From positions 211,389 to 275,388 of the forward strand of contig CAUYUJ010010424.1 in the NCBI GenBank assembly GCA_963575745.1: a DNA stretch of 64,000 bases, read 5' to 3'. This document shows, piece after piece, positions 52,684 to 63,422 of the stretch. The DNA is from Prorocentrum cordatum. Taxonomy: Eukaryota; Sar; Dinophyceae; Prorocentrales; Prorocentraceae. The position numbers and the translations under genes are program-made. Positions within the stretch are counted from its first letter, which is position 1. Every line of letters starts with the position of its first letter. The notes beneath the pieces were generated by a model, which was not told the DNA's origin, did not search any database, and worked only from the letters and a program-made list of their open reading frames with translations.

Positions 52684-53184
52684 ACACTGGCGTCGGAGGC
52701 GACGCGCTTGCTTCTTGCGGGGGGGCGGGGGGAGTGGACGGGGCCTTCTGGCCCTCTCAAGCTGGCTAATTTGACCTTTACCACACAGGAGACGGCCCGA
52801 GCGGGAACACCGAACCCCACCACACCCGTCGCGGAGGAGAGAGGCGCCCGCGCTACCAGGGCTGAGGGCTCGGGCGCGCGCCACCGGCGCGCGTCCTGCC
52901 GGACGGTGCCGTTGTTTTATTTGTTTTGGCTTGTTTTTTTGTTTTTTCTTTGAATTATTAGTATTGTTAGTTTTCTTATTATTCTTCTTTTGTTTCTTCT
53001 TCTTCTTCTTCTTCTTCTTCTTATTCTTATATTATTCTTATTATTATTCTTTTTCTTCTTCTTCTTCTTCTTCTTATGACTTGTCTTCTTCTTATGTTTT
53101 TTCTCCTCTTCCTCATCCTCCCCCTCCTCCTCCTCCTCCTCCCCCTCCTCCCCCCCCTCCCCCTCGTCTCCCCCTGCGCGCCTG
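52681..53184. repeat. T/CTT-rich and CCT-rich tract
   Basis: 52925-53100 is T-rich with (CTT)n and (TTA)n, and 53105-53165 is CCT-rich. The CCT part sits where the head-to-core CT tract lies in composite copies A and B. Confidence 0.6.
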
Positions 53185-53625
53185 CGGCCCAACAGCGTCT
53201 CTTGGCCCCCTATAGGAAGCCCCACCGGAGGTTCCAGCGCTACCGCCCGCAGGCGCCCCCCCCATCCAATACAGCGTTTCGCGTTCCCCCCCTCCTCCCT
53301 TTTCCTTGCGTGTCACCCACCCAGTGTTACGTTTCCTGGCGCGTTTCACCCACCCAGCACAGCGTTCCTAGCCTCAAAGGACGCTCCGCCGGAGATCCCA
53401 GGGTGCTACCATCCGCCGGCGCCCCGCGCGCCCAGTACAGCACACCGTGGCCCCATACGGGGCCACACCGAAGGTCCCAGTACTCCTGCGCACCCAGCGG
53501 ATCGTTTCGTGGCTCCACAGAGAACCCCACCAACGGCCCCAGTGGGATCGTCCGCGGGCGCCCCGAAACACCCACTGCAGTCATCTCGCCCACCCTGCAC
53601 AGTGCTTCATGGCCCCAAAGGGAGG
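53185..53625 (+). mobile_element. Composite repetitive element, fragment C
   Basis: Core units such as AGCCCCACCGGAGGTTCCAG, CCACCCAGCACAGCGTT, CCGTGGCCCCATACGGGG and TCGTGGCTCCACAGAG match the cores of copies A and B, preceded by a CT-rich tract. Neither the CCAACCAT head nor the CATATGGTTGGG tail is present, so it is a truncated copy. Confidence 0.65.
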
Positions 53626-53829
53626 TCGGGAGAACAAAGACGCAGCCTCTCGTTGATTGCTCGCCTTTCTGTGCGACGCGGCGGCGCGCAGGGGTGTGAG
53701 AGACCATTTTCTGCGCAGCGCAAGCCGTGCGCTTCAGGGCGTCGCTGGATGAGGCGGTAGCGTCAGAGGGCGGCGGGCTGCCGAGGTGGATGGCCGCGCG
53801 CGCTGGCAACAAAAGAAATAATCATGAAA

Positions 53830-54710
53830 CAAACATTTAAAGAGTGTCCGTTTCGTTTCGCACTCGCACAGCGCACTCCGGGGCGGCCGCTGCCCAGCCC
53901 CGGGAGCGCCGCCCCTCACAGCTGTGGGCACCAGGCGCTCCGAGGGTGGATGTGCACACCGTCCGGAAGTGGGCTTTCACACCCCAAATTGCTGGCCCAC
54001 ACATCTACCGCCTCTCTGCCTGCCGCCCTTCCCGCCCGCAACGAATGGGCAGCGCGGGACCTGCCCGGGGCGGGCGGGCAGGGGGGGCACGACCACGCCA
54101 GACGCCCGCCCCTCCCCCCCCCGCAGCGCACGCGGCGGACGGACAACCGGGGAGGGCCGACAAGCGTCGCTCCAGGGGCACGGCAAAGCAGGTTGGGCGT
54201 CAGCCCGCCGCGGCTAGGCGGCGCGCACATACCACGTTAGCCGGGAGGGCGAAAGGGGGAGGGTGGCAGAGGGGGGGGCGGAGGCGGGGGGGGGCGGAGC
54301 TGGCCAAGCAGCCTGCAGTACTGCAGCGCCCAACGTGCGCAGCACGCGCGCGCGACGGAAGACCTTCGGAAAACAGGACTTGCAAGACGAGCTCCGGGGC
54401 GGCGCCCTGCGGGCGGGCCGTCGCGCACAAGGATGGCTCGGTGCGGAGCCGTGGCCTGGCACGCTACCAGGGGGGGTCGACACCTACATTCGGCGCCCCG
54501 CCTGCCCCGCACCTTGAGAGCGTGGCCGGCATTCCACCCTGGTCAAGCACGACAAGAGCCAGCAGCCCGTCGTGCGTACGACGGCCCACAGCCGGTAATG
54601 TTTCCAAAACTTGGAAGACGGCAAACCAAGAAGGCTCCAGTCAGGGAGAGACGGGCGCGGGCAAAACTCAGCGAAAGAACGGCGCAATTCCGGAAACACG
54701 CGAGTGTCCA
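53830..54710 (-). pseudogene. 5'-truncated second copy of the EEP LINE
   Basis: On the minus strand, VFPELRRSFAEFCPRPSLPD and WSLLGLPSSKFWKHYRLWAV (54710-54560) match ORF2 residues 1285 onward (LPALRRSFAELCPGPSLPDW, FWKHYRLWAVIRMTGCW). Two frameshifts follow. The later part reads PLVACQATAPHRAILVRDGP and FRRSSVARACCARW, then a poly-Pro end and the shared 3' UTR. Typical LINE 5' truncation. Same family, clearly diverged, dead. Confidence 0.85.
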
Positions 54711-54949
54711 ATAACGCACGTATCTGCTCGAGTGCCCAATAACGCGAATCCCACACCCTCGATACCCACCCCCTTCGTCTTCGATCGAACCCCTTTTGGG
54801 GGGTATACCTTTCTTCCCTGCAGGCCGGGCCCCGGCGAGCGGCGGGGCGGCCGCGGACCGAGGGCCTGGCCAGCGGCAGCGTTGATCGGCAGGGCGGCCG
54901 CGGACCGTCGACCCGACCCAAAGAGGGGCGGACAGGGGACCGACCACGA

Positions 54950-54995
<46 letters not shown>

Positions 54996-55004
54996 CGAAA
55001 GCGA
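54711..55004. other. No gene; includes a (GAC)n run at 54946-54993
   Basis: Unique sequence, then about 16 GAC triplets (poly-Asp frame). Confidence 0.7.
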
Positions 55005-56165
55005 GAGCGAGAGAGAACGACAGCAGGGCCACGAAGGGCACGAAGTAGGCCACGAAGGGCGACAGCGGGGACACAAAGGGAAGGCGCATGGGGTCACGAC
55101 GAGCACGAGCTAGCGGGGGCCACGAAGGACAGAGAATGCGGGGCCACAGGAGGCAACGATGGGGCCACTGAGGGTAGCAACTGGGCCACAACCGGCGACA
55201 GCGGGGCCGCGAAGGGCATGCACATGGGGCCACAACGGGCGCGAACGAGCGGGGGCCGCGAAGGGCACGCGGCAGCGAGGAGGCCACGAAGGGCGACAGC
55301 GGGGCCACGAAGGGCTGCAACGGGGCCACCCAGGGCAGCGAGGGAGCCACGAAGGGCTGCGAGGGGGCCGTGAAACAAACCGAGGGGGGCACGCAGGGTA
55401 GCGACGGAGCCACGAAACAAACGAGGATGCCCGAGGGACTGCAAGCGGGGACACGAAACAAACCGAGGGGGCCACGAAGGCAAGTTCCCAGCGAGAGCAC
55501 GACTCCAGAGCGCCGGGAAAGCGATCCCTTCAGAAATTGTGAGGAAGCCCCCAGCGAGAGCGCGGTTCCTGAATGAGATGCGAGGAAGTCTCGGGCAGGA
55601 GCGGGGGTCTTGGATTGTGAGGAAGTCTCATACCGGAGCCGTTGTTGGTGTAACCCGGGGGCCAGGGGCGCAGTTTAAGCATCAACACTTCCTTGGTTTA
55701 AAAAAAAGGTGCGCGCGTCGGGGGGCGCACTTTGATTTAGGAAAACAGCATGCACCGGTGAGGGGGGGACAGCAATAGTTATGTTTCACAAGTGGTAGTT
55801 CAACAACAAGCAGGCCGCAAAGAGCGACAGCGGGGCCACGAAGGGCACGCGCAGGGGGTCACGACGGGAGCGAGCGGGGGCCACGAAGGGCACTCATATA
55901 CAGGGCCACAAAGGGCGGCAGCGGAGCCACTGACGGCAGCAAAGGGGCCGCGAACGGCAGCGAGGGGGCCACGAAGGGCGACAGCGGGGTTACGAAGGGC
56001 ACCCGCATGGGGCCACGACGGGCGCGTGCGAGCGGGGCGGGGGCCACGAAGGGCAATAGATCGGGGCCACAACAAGGGCAGCGACGGGGCCACTGAGGGC
56101 AGCAACGGGGCCACGAAGGGCATCGAGCGAAGGCGACCGCGAAACCATTGCCGGAAGCGAGGGGC
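55005..56165 (+). repeat. GGGGCCACGAAGGGC minisatellite, two blocks
   Basis: Imperfect 21-39-bp units built on GGGGCCACGAAGGGCGACAGC occupy 55025-55480 and 55800-56130. Both blocks share the longer string CACGACGRGCRCGAGCGGGG. The intervening segment carries GAAGTCTC repeats and unique sequence. The Arg/Pro/Gly frames on each strand have no biological signature. Confidence 0.8.
55500..55640 (+). repeat. GAGGAAGTCTCNGGCGGGAGC repeats, block 1
   Basis: Four imperfect units of about 35-38 bp (GTGAGGAAGCCCCCAGCGAG, GCGAGGAAGTCTCGGGCAGG, GTGAGGAAGTCTCATACCGG). The same unit occurs at 56345-56560 and once at 63385. Confidence 0.7.
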
Positions 56166-56344
56166 ATCGAAGGCGGGCGAAGCGCAGCGAGCGGCGACTG
56201 CAGCCATTAAAGAGTTGGTCGGGCGGGCAGGCCCCGACGGGCGGGTCGAGCAGGCGGGTCGTTGAAGCGAGAGTCCTGCTTGAACCACGAGGCAATATGT
56301 AGTGGGGGCGCGATTCCTGTGTGTCGAGGACCGGCATCTGGATG

Positions 56345-56560
56345 AGTGGTGCGGAAATATACTGCGAAGCGGTTCGGCGGTAAGTCGCGAGGAAATCCCA
56401 AGCGAGAAAGCGATTCTACAATGCGATTTCGTAGTACATTATTCGGAAGTTTCTGGCGGGAGCCGCGGTTCGGTGGTAAATCGCCAGGAAGTCCGAAGCG
56501 AGAGCGCAATGTTTTTGATACATTGTGAGAAAGTCTCAGGCGGGAGCCGTTGTTGTTGTT
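56345..56560 (+). repeat. GAGGAAGTCTCNGGCGGGAGC repeats, block 2
   Basis: Five units (GCGAGGAAATCCCAAGCGAG, GCCAGGAAGTCCGAAGCGAG, GTGAGAAAGTCTCAGGCGGG) ending in a (GTT)7 run at about 56550. They form the left approach to the inverted border of the satellite island. Confidence 0.7.
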
Positions 56561-56574
56561 GTTGTTGTTGATAC

Positions 56575-56643
56575 AGGCGGGGCAAGCCCCCCCGGGGGGG
56601 AGGGGGGGAGAGGGGGGGGGAACAACACAACACAACACAACGC
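56575..56643 (+). repeat. Left inverted border of satellite island
   Basis: A C/G run and a G-rich stretch followed by AACAACACAACACAACACAAC. The reverse complement of 63113-63178 has the same order: G run then AACAACACAACACAACACAAC. Confidence 0.8.
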
Positions 56644-57150
56644 ACCCCTACAGGAGGATCTTGTGGGATCCGTACAGGGTTCCATAGGATTCCCACACGA
56701 CCCTTACAGGGTTCCCTAGGATGCTTGTAGGGATCCACAGGGATCCTCTAGGATGCTTGTAGGGATCCACAGGGATCCTCTAGGATGCTTGTAGAGATCC
56801 ACAGGGATCCTCTCAGATCCCTGTAGGGTCCTTGTAGGGATCCAGAGGGATTCTATAGGGTCCCTGTAGGGATCCACAGGGATTCTAGAGGGTCCCTGTA
56901 GGGATCCACAGGGAGTCTAGAGGGTCCTTGTAGGGATCCACAGGGAGTCTGTAGAGTCACTGGAGGGATCCACAGGGATTCTATAGAGTCCCTGGAGGGA
57001 TCCACAAGGATTCTATAGAGTCCCTGGAGGGATCCACAGGGATTCTATACAGTCCCTGGAGGGATCCACAGGGAGTCTATAGAGTCCCTGGAGGGATCCA
57101 CATGGAGTTTATAGAGTCCCTGGAGGGATCCACAGGGAGTCTATAGAGTA
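56644..57150 (+). repeat. 32-bp GGATCCACAGGGATTC repeat, left block
   Basis: Units read CTATAGAGTCCCTGGAGGGA then TCCACAGGGATT (period 32, for example 56981 and 57013). The first ~200 bp are older variants (GGATCCTCTAGGATGCTTGT). The repeat recurs in the same orientation at 62705-63030. Confidence 0.9.
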
Positions 57151-58230
57151 CGCCTACTAGTACGACCCGGCGGGTCGTACTAGTACGCCGAAGTACGCCT
57201 ACTAGTACGACCCGCGGCGCCCGGGAGGCGTACTCGTATAGCAGAAGTACGCCTACTAGTACGACCCGGCGGGTCGTACTAGTACGCCGAAGTACGCCTA
57301 CTAGTACGACCCGCGGCGCCTGGGAGGCGTACTCGTAGGGCCGAAATACGCCTACTAGTACGACCCGGCGGGTCGTACTAGTACGCCGAAGTACGCCTAC
57401 TAGTACGACCCGCGGCACCCGGGAGGCGTACTCGTAGAGCAGAAGTACGCCTACTAGTTCGCCCCGCTGGGTCGTACTAGTACGCCGAAGTACGCCCACT
57501 AGTACGACCCGCGGGGCGAAGGAGGCGTACTCCTAGGGCCGAAGTACGCCTACTAGTACGACCCGTCGGGTCCTACTAGTACGCCGAAGTACGCCTTCTG
57601 GTACGACCCGCGGCGCTCGGGAGGCATACTCGTTGGTCCGAAGTACGCCTACTAGTTCGCCCCGCTGGGTCGTACTAGTACGCCGAAGTACGCCCACTAG
57701 TACGACCCGCGGGGCGAAGGAGGCGTACTCCTAGGGCCGAAGTACGCCTACTAGTACGACCCGCGGCGCCCGGGAGGCGTACTCGTAGAGCTGAAGTACG
57801 TCTACTAGTACGACGCGGCGGGTCGTACTAGTACGCCGAAGTACGCCTACTAGTACGACCCGCGGCGCCCGGGAGGCGTACTCGTAGGGCCGAAATACGC
57901 CTACTAGTTCGCCCCGCTGGGTCGTACTAGTACGCCGAAGTACGCCCACTCGTACGACCCGCGGGGCGAAGGAGGCGTACTCCTAGGGCCGAAGTGCGCC
58001 TACTAGTACGACCCGGCGGGTCCTACTAGTAGGCCAGAGTACGCCTACTAGTACGACCCGCGGCGCTCGGGAGGCGTACTCGTTGGTCCGAAGTACGCCT
58101 ACTAGTTCGCCCCGCTGGGTCGTACTAGTACACCGAACTACGCCCATTAGTACGCTCGCGGGGCGAAGGAGGCGTACTCCTAGAGCCGAAGTACGCCTAC
58201 TAGTACGACCCGGCGGGTCCTACTAGTAGG
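57151..58230 (+). repeat. Palindromic ACTAGTACGACCCG satellite
   Basis: A ~45-bp unit that is almost a perfect palindrome (TACTAGTACGACCCGGCGGG then TCGTACTAGTA) alternates with a ~54-bp unit (GACCCGCGGCGCCCGGGAGG then CGTACTCGTAG), giving a ~100-bp higher-order period (57244 and 57344). Confidence 0.9.
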
Positions 58231-59890
58231 CCAGAGTAGCCCTACCAGCACCCCCCCCAACCCCCCAGGGCCGTACTAGTACGGCAAAGTAGCCCTACTA
58301 GTAGCTCTGCTGGGGCGGACTTTCGGGGACGTCTCGAGCAGAGGCTCACTCCGCCGGTCGTACTAGGAGCCCAAAGTAGCCCTACTAGTAGCCCCGGCGG
58401 GGCGGACTTTCGAGGATGTCTCGAGCGGAGGCCCCCTCCGCCGGTCGTACTAGTAAGCCAAAGTACCCTACGAGTACGCCCCCGCCACTCTCCCAGGGAC
58501 CGTACTAGTAGCCCAAAGTAGCCCTACTAGTAGCCCCTCCAAAGCGAACTTGTGAGTATGTCTCAGGGGGGGCTCTCTCCGCAATTCGTACTAGTAGGCC
58601 AAAGTAGCCCTACTAGTACGCCTCCGCCAACCCCCCAGGACCGTACTGGTAGGCCAAAGTAGCTCTACTAGTAGCCCCGCCGGCCATCCCCCCGGGTCCG
58701 TACTAGTAGGGCTACTTCGGCCCTACTAGTAGCACCGCCGGGGCGGACTTTCGAGGATGTCTCGAGCGAGGGCCCCCTCCGCTGGTTGTACTAGTAGGCA
58801 AAAGTAGCCCTACTAGTACGCCCCGGTGGGGCGGACTTTCGAGGATGTCTCGAGCGAGGGCCCCCTCCGCCGGTCGTACTAGTAGGCCAAAGTAGCCCTA
58901 CTAGCACGCCCCCGCCAGACCCCTCTGGACCGTACTAGTAGGCCAAAGTAGCCCTACTGGTAGCCTTGCCAGGGCGGACTTTCGAGGATGTCTCGAGCGG
59001 GGGCCCTCTCCGCCAGTCGTACTAGTAGGCCAAAGTAGCCCTACTAGTACGCCCCCGCCAGCCCCCCGGGGCCCGTACTAGTAGGCGAAAGTAGCTCTAC
59101 TAGTAGCCCTGCCGGGGCGGACTTTCGAGGATGTCTCGAGCGGGGGCGCCCTCCGCCGGTCGTGCGATTGGCAAAAGTAGCCCTACTAGCACGCCCCGGC
59201 CATCCTCCCGGGTCCGTACTAGTAGGGCAACCTCGGCCCTACTAGTAGCCCCGGCGGGGCGGACTTTCCAGAATGTCTCGAGCGGGAGCGCCCTCCGCCG
59301 GTCGTACTAGTAGGCCAAAGTAGCCCTACGAGTACGCCCCCGTCAAGCTCCCGGGGGCCGTACTAGTAGGCCAAAGAAGCCTTACTAGTAGCCCCGCCAG
59401 GGCGAACTTTCGAGGATGTCCCGAGCGGGAGCCCCCTCCGCGGTCGTACTGGTAGGCCAAAGTAGCCCTATTAGTACGCATTCGCAATCCCTTCAGGCCC
59501 GTACAAGTAGGCCCAAAGAACCCGACTAGTAGCCCCCGCTTGGGCGGACCTTCGAGGATGTATCAAGCAGGGGCGCTCTCCGCAGGTCGTGCTAGTAGGC
59601 CAAAGTAGCCCTACTACTACGCCCCAGCCATCCCCCCAGATCCGCACTAGTAGGGCCACTTCGTCCCTACTAGCAGCCCCGGCGGAGCGGACTTCCGAGA
59701 ATGTCTCGAGCGGGAGCGCCTTCCGCCGGTCGTACTAATAGGCCAAAGTAGCCCTATTAGTACGCCCCCGCCAGCCCCCCTGGGCCGTACGAGTACACCA
59801 AAGTAGCCTTACTAGTAGCTCCGCCGGGACAGAGTTCCGAGAATGTCTCGAGCGGAGGCCCCCTCCGCCGACCGTACCAGTAGTAGGCTC
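58231..59890 (+). repeat. ~142-bp satellite with CTACTAGTAGC and GGACTTTCGAGGATGTCTCG
   Basis: GGCGGACTTTCGAGGATGTC recurs near 58832, 58973, 59115, 59260, 59400, 59545 and 59690 (spacing 140-145). Each unit also carries GTACTAGTAGGCCAAAGTAG and CCCTACTAGTACGCCCCCGCC. The ACTAGTA core is shared with the neighbouring 57.15-58.23 kb array. Confidence 0.9.
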
Positions 59891-59970
59891 AAGTAGCTCT
59901 ACTAGAATGTTCCGGCCTAAACCCTCCAACCCCTTCCCTCTGCCCCCTCCCCCCTCTCTATCTCTTTTTA

Positions 59971-60007
<37 letters not shown>

Positions 60008-60689
60008 TTCTCTCTGTATTCCTCGCTTTTCCCTCTCTCCCTCCCCCCGACCCCCCCCTTCCCCCTCCTCCGTCCTTCCCACTTCCTCGTCGCCGGCGCT
60101 GCCGCCGTCGCCGTCGTCATCGTCGCCGTCACGCAGCCCCAAGCCGACCCCGCGGAAGCCCCAATAACCACAATTAAGGCTAATCGTGATAAGAAGATTA
60201 CACCTACGATTCGCACATCGCTCGGCGATGATAAAGTTCAGTCTCGCCGCCCCTCCGCCGACCAAACGTATCTTTCCAGAAGTATCCAACGCGGCGGAGT
60301 TTAGGATCACGAACGTACTCTCATTATCCGGTACACAACGGTACTCACACCAGCTACCTCACCAGTGCGACTCTCGAGAGCGCTTCCATCAAAACCCCGG
60401 AGAAACATTTTCTCACGGAGAACGATTGCAAAGTCATTCCCTGAAGCCTTCCACTCTCCACCCTGGCACAGCGTAAACTCAGTACCACCACAATCTCATA
60501 CAATGAAACAGGAGCACCCTCAAACAACCAGGCACCTGACACGCGTGAACCCCACCCATGAGACCTTTTCCCGCTCTTCACTGTGAATATCAAACCCGAA
60601 ACCGCAACCCCCATGGGCCCAGGCCCGCTGCATCTCACACGACCGATAGCGCACCCGACTCAGATGCGGAGTCTACAACGGTCGGAGCC
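59891..60689. other. CT tract, then sequence with no gene recognised
   Basis: 59940-60075 is CT-rich microsatellite. 60076-60689 looks single-copy and of ordinary composition. Frames under 100 codons match nothing I know. This is the only non-satellite interior of the island together with 60690-61930. Confidence 0.5.
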
Positions 60690-61062
60690 ACATCGCGGTC
60701 GGCACCCACCTCGTCTGGCACGATGAACGGCGCGCCCACCTCGCATGCCGACCCTACTCCTGGATAGACAGTATCCGGATCCATGCCCTCCGCGCCGGAC
60801 TGGAAGGGCGCCGCGCCCGCGCGCGCGCCATGACACCCGGTGCCGAACCCTCCCGCGCCCGCGAAAGGCAACGAGAACCTCAGCGGTGACTCTGTGAACC
60901 AGCTCTCGTTGGCGGCACGCTGCCCATCGCGGTCGGCACCCACCTCGTCTGGCACGATTAACGGCGCGCCCACCTCGCATGCCGACTCTACTCCTGTATA
61001 GACAGTATCTGGATCCATGCCCTCCGCGCCGGACTGGAAGGGCGCCGCGCCCGCCGGATGGC
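60690..61062 (+). repeat. 234-bp-offset tandem duplication
   Basis: CATCGCGGTCGGCACCCACC to GGACTGGAAGGGCGCCGCGC (~130 bp) is nearly identical at 60691 and 60925. The intervening ~100 bp is unique. Confidence 0.85.
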
Positions 61063-61099
61063 GCCACGCCCACGCAACATGAGGTGTCACCGACTCAGC

Positions 61100-61558
61100 C
61101 GCTGACTGCTGGGCAGCGGGTTACCCCTGCCCCCGATTCGGCCGAGGATGGGTTACCACCCCCAGCCCGGACGCAAATGATTACCCCTGCGCCCGATTCG
61201 GCCGCCGATGGGTTACCACCGGCGGCCCGGAGGCAAGGGGTTACCCCTGCCTCCGATTCGGCCGAGGATGGGTTACCACCCCTGGCCCGGACGCAAGGGT
61301 TCCCCCCTGCGCCCGATTCGGCTGACGATGGGTTACCACCGGCGGCCCGGAGACAAGGGGTTACCCCTGCCCCCGATTCGGCCGAGGATGGGTTACCACC
61401 CCTGGCCCGGACGCAAAGGATTACCCCTGCGCCCGATTCGGCCGCCGATTGGTTACCACCGGCGGCCCGGAGGCAAGGGGTTACCCCTGCCTCCGATTCG
61501 GCCGAGGATGGGTTACCACCCCCGGCCCGGACACAAGAGGTTACCCCTGCGCCCGGCC
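61100..61558 (+). repeat. 60-bp repeat in a 120-bp higher-order array, inside an open frame
   Basis: Two 60-bp monomers alternate: GCCGAGGATGGGTTACCACC with CTGGCCCGGACGCAAG, and GCCGCCGATGGGTTACCACC with GCGGCCCGGAGGCAAG. About 7.5 monomers are present. Because 60 is a multiple of three, the plus frame 60979-61674 reads a 20-residue repeat, TPAPDSAEDGLPPLARTQ type, then a poly-Val run from (GTC)n at 61566-61600. The opposite strand is also open. I consider this a repeat, not a proven gene. Confidence 0.85.
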
Positions 61559-61562
61559 GCTG

Positions 61563-61597
<35 letters not shown>

Positions 61598-61600
61598 GCT

Positions 61601-61929
61601 CCTCAGTCACCCTGTCGGGCACGCAGGCCCGTGGCGGTAACAAATGTGCTGAAGACCAGCTCAGACGCGTCTAGGTCCAAGTCGTTCACAGACAGGACTC
61701 CCGGGCCGTATAGGGAGGGGAGGGGTTATGCAGAGGGACTCCCGCGTCAGACTTCCTCGCAAGTCTCTCGAGTTACGCACGCACGAAGCTCCCGGCTCAT
61801 TCCTTCCCCATGTCCACGATTGAAGAGGCCACAAGGGGACCGGGGACCGAGGACCAGACCAGGGGCCGGTCAAAGAAATTCCGCCATTGTGAAGCGGGTG
61901 CGGAGGCCTCCAATATGCCGAAAATCCTC
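61601..61929. other. No gene recognised
   Basis: Short non-repetitive interval between the 60-bp array and the next ACTAGT-core satellite. Confidence 0.45.
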
Positions 61930-62690
61930 CAAATGGCCGACGTACGCGTGCTAGTACGAGTGGAGCGGGCGTACGGGTTCGGCTACGTAGGCGCACTTAT
62001 TCGACAGCAAAGTGCACGGACGGGCGTACGAGTACGGCTACGTGAGCCTACGAATACGGCGGCGGTGCGCGGCTCGGGTGCACGAGTACGGCTACGTACG
62101 GCGACTAGTACGACTGCGACGTGCACGCCCGAGCGTACGAGTACGGCTACGTACCGGTACGAGTGCGACTGGAGCGGGCGTACGACTTCGGCGACGTAGG
62201 CCTACTAGTACGGCAGCAGAGTGCAAGAACGGCCGTACTAGTACAGCTACGTACGCCTACTAATACGACGGCGGTGTGCTGGGTCGGGCGTGCGAGTACG
62301 GCTACGTACGGTTACGAGTACGACTCCGACGTGCCCTGCCGAGCGTACGAGTAGAGCCAGGTACGCGTACTAGTACGACCGGAGCGGGCGTACTAGTACG
62401 GCTACGTAGGCCTACTAGTACGACGGCGGAGTGCAGGGACGGTTGTACTAGTGCGGCTACGTAGGCCTACTAGTATGACGGCTGTGTGCGGGGCGGGGCG
62501 TACGAGTACGGCTACGTACGGCTACTAGTACGACTGCGGCTTGCACGGCCGAGCGTACGAGTACGGCTACGTTCGGCTACTAGTACGACTGCGGCGTGCA
62601 CGGCCGAGCGTACAAGTACAGCTACGTACGGCTACTAGTACGCCCCGCGGTCGTACTAGTAGGAGGAAGTAGGCCTACTAGTACGACGAC
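61930..62690 (+). repeat. ~55-75-bp GAGTACGGCTACGTAC satellite
   Basis: Units carry CGTACGAGTACGGCTACGTA and GGCCTACTAGTACGACNGCG. The last copies have a 55-bp period (62501 and 62556). It shares the CTACTAGTACGAC core with the array at 57151-58230 but in a different context. Confidence 0.85.
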
Positions 62691-62704
62691 CGGGCTAAGC
62701 AAGC

Positions 62705-63030
62705 CTATTCTGGAGGGATCCACAGGGATTCTATAGAGTCCCTGGAGGGAGTCTATAGAGTCCCTGGAGGGATCCACAGGGATTCTATAGAGTCCCTGGG
62801 GGGAGTCTATAGAGTCCCTGGAGGGATCCACAGGGATTCTATAGAGTCCCTGGAGGGAGTCTATAGAGTCCCTGGAGGGATCCCCTGGAGGGAGTCTATA
62901 GAGTCCCTGGAGGGATCCAGGGGGATTCTATAGAGTCCCTGGGTCCCTGGAGGGATCCACAGGGATTCTATAGAGTCCCTGGAGGGATCCACAGGGATTC
63001 TATAGAGTCCCTGGAGGGATCCAAAGACTC
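62705..63030 (+). repeat. 32-bp GGATCCACAGGGATTC repeat, right block
   Basis: Same unit and orientation as 56644-57150, with partial units (GGAGGGAGTCTATAGAGTCC) interspersed. It ends in three copies of ATACAGAATTC (63088-63117). Confidence 0.9.
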
Positions 63031-63112
63031 CTAGAGGGTCCCGAACGGATTCCGATGGGAATCCGTAGGGAGCTTGTAGGATTCATACAGAATTCATACA
63101 GAATTCATACAG

Positions 63113-63178
63113 AATTCGTTGTGTTGTGTTGTGTTGTTCCCCCCCCCCCCCCTCCGACTCACCGGGGGGGCGGGGCCG
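63113..63178 (-). repeat. Right inverted border of satellite island
   Basis: GTTGTGTTGTGTTGTGTTGT followed by a run of 14 C, then CTCCGACTCACCGGGGGGGC. It is the inverted counterpart of 56575-56643. Confidence 0.8.
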
Positions 63179-63244
63179 GCCTCCTCCACTGTGGCGGACG
63201 CGGGAAGTGAAGCCCCGGACCCCGGGGGGACCATGCCGGCCTGT

Positions 63245-63345
63245 ACCTTGTTGTTGCTGCTGCTGCTGCTGTTGTTGTTGTTGCTGCTGCTGCCGTTGCT
63301 GTTGCTGCTGCTGCTGCTGCTGCCGTTGTTGTTGTTGTTGTTGTA
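63245..63345 (+). repeat. GTT/GCT triplet microsatellite
   Basis: (GTTGTT)n and (GCTGCT)n alternate, giving poly-Leu, poly-Cys or poly-Gln frames. A GTT run also lies just outside the left border at 56550. Confidence 0.9.
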
Positions 63346-63422
63346 GTCCGGGAGAGCAACAACGCAGTTTGACCCAGACTAAATCGCAAGGAAGTCTCAA
63401 ACGGGAGCGCCGTTCCTGAGCA

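Noticed and set aside
53844-55373. 509-codon plus-strand ORF
   Set aside because: Antisense to the truncated LINE copy, then repeat translation (GAC run and GGGGCCACGAAGGGC minisatellite).
62705-63030. CRISPR-like 32-bp repeats
   Set aside because: Direct tandem repeat without spacers or cas genes.
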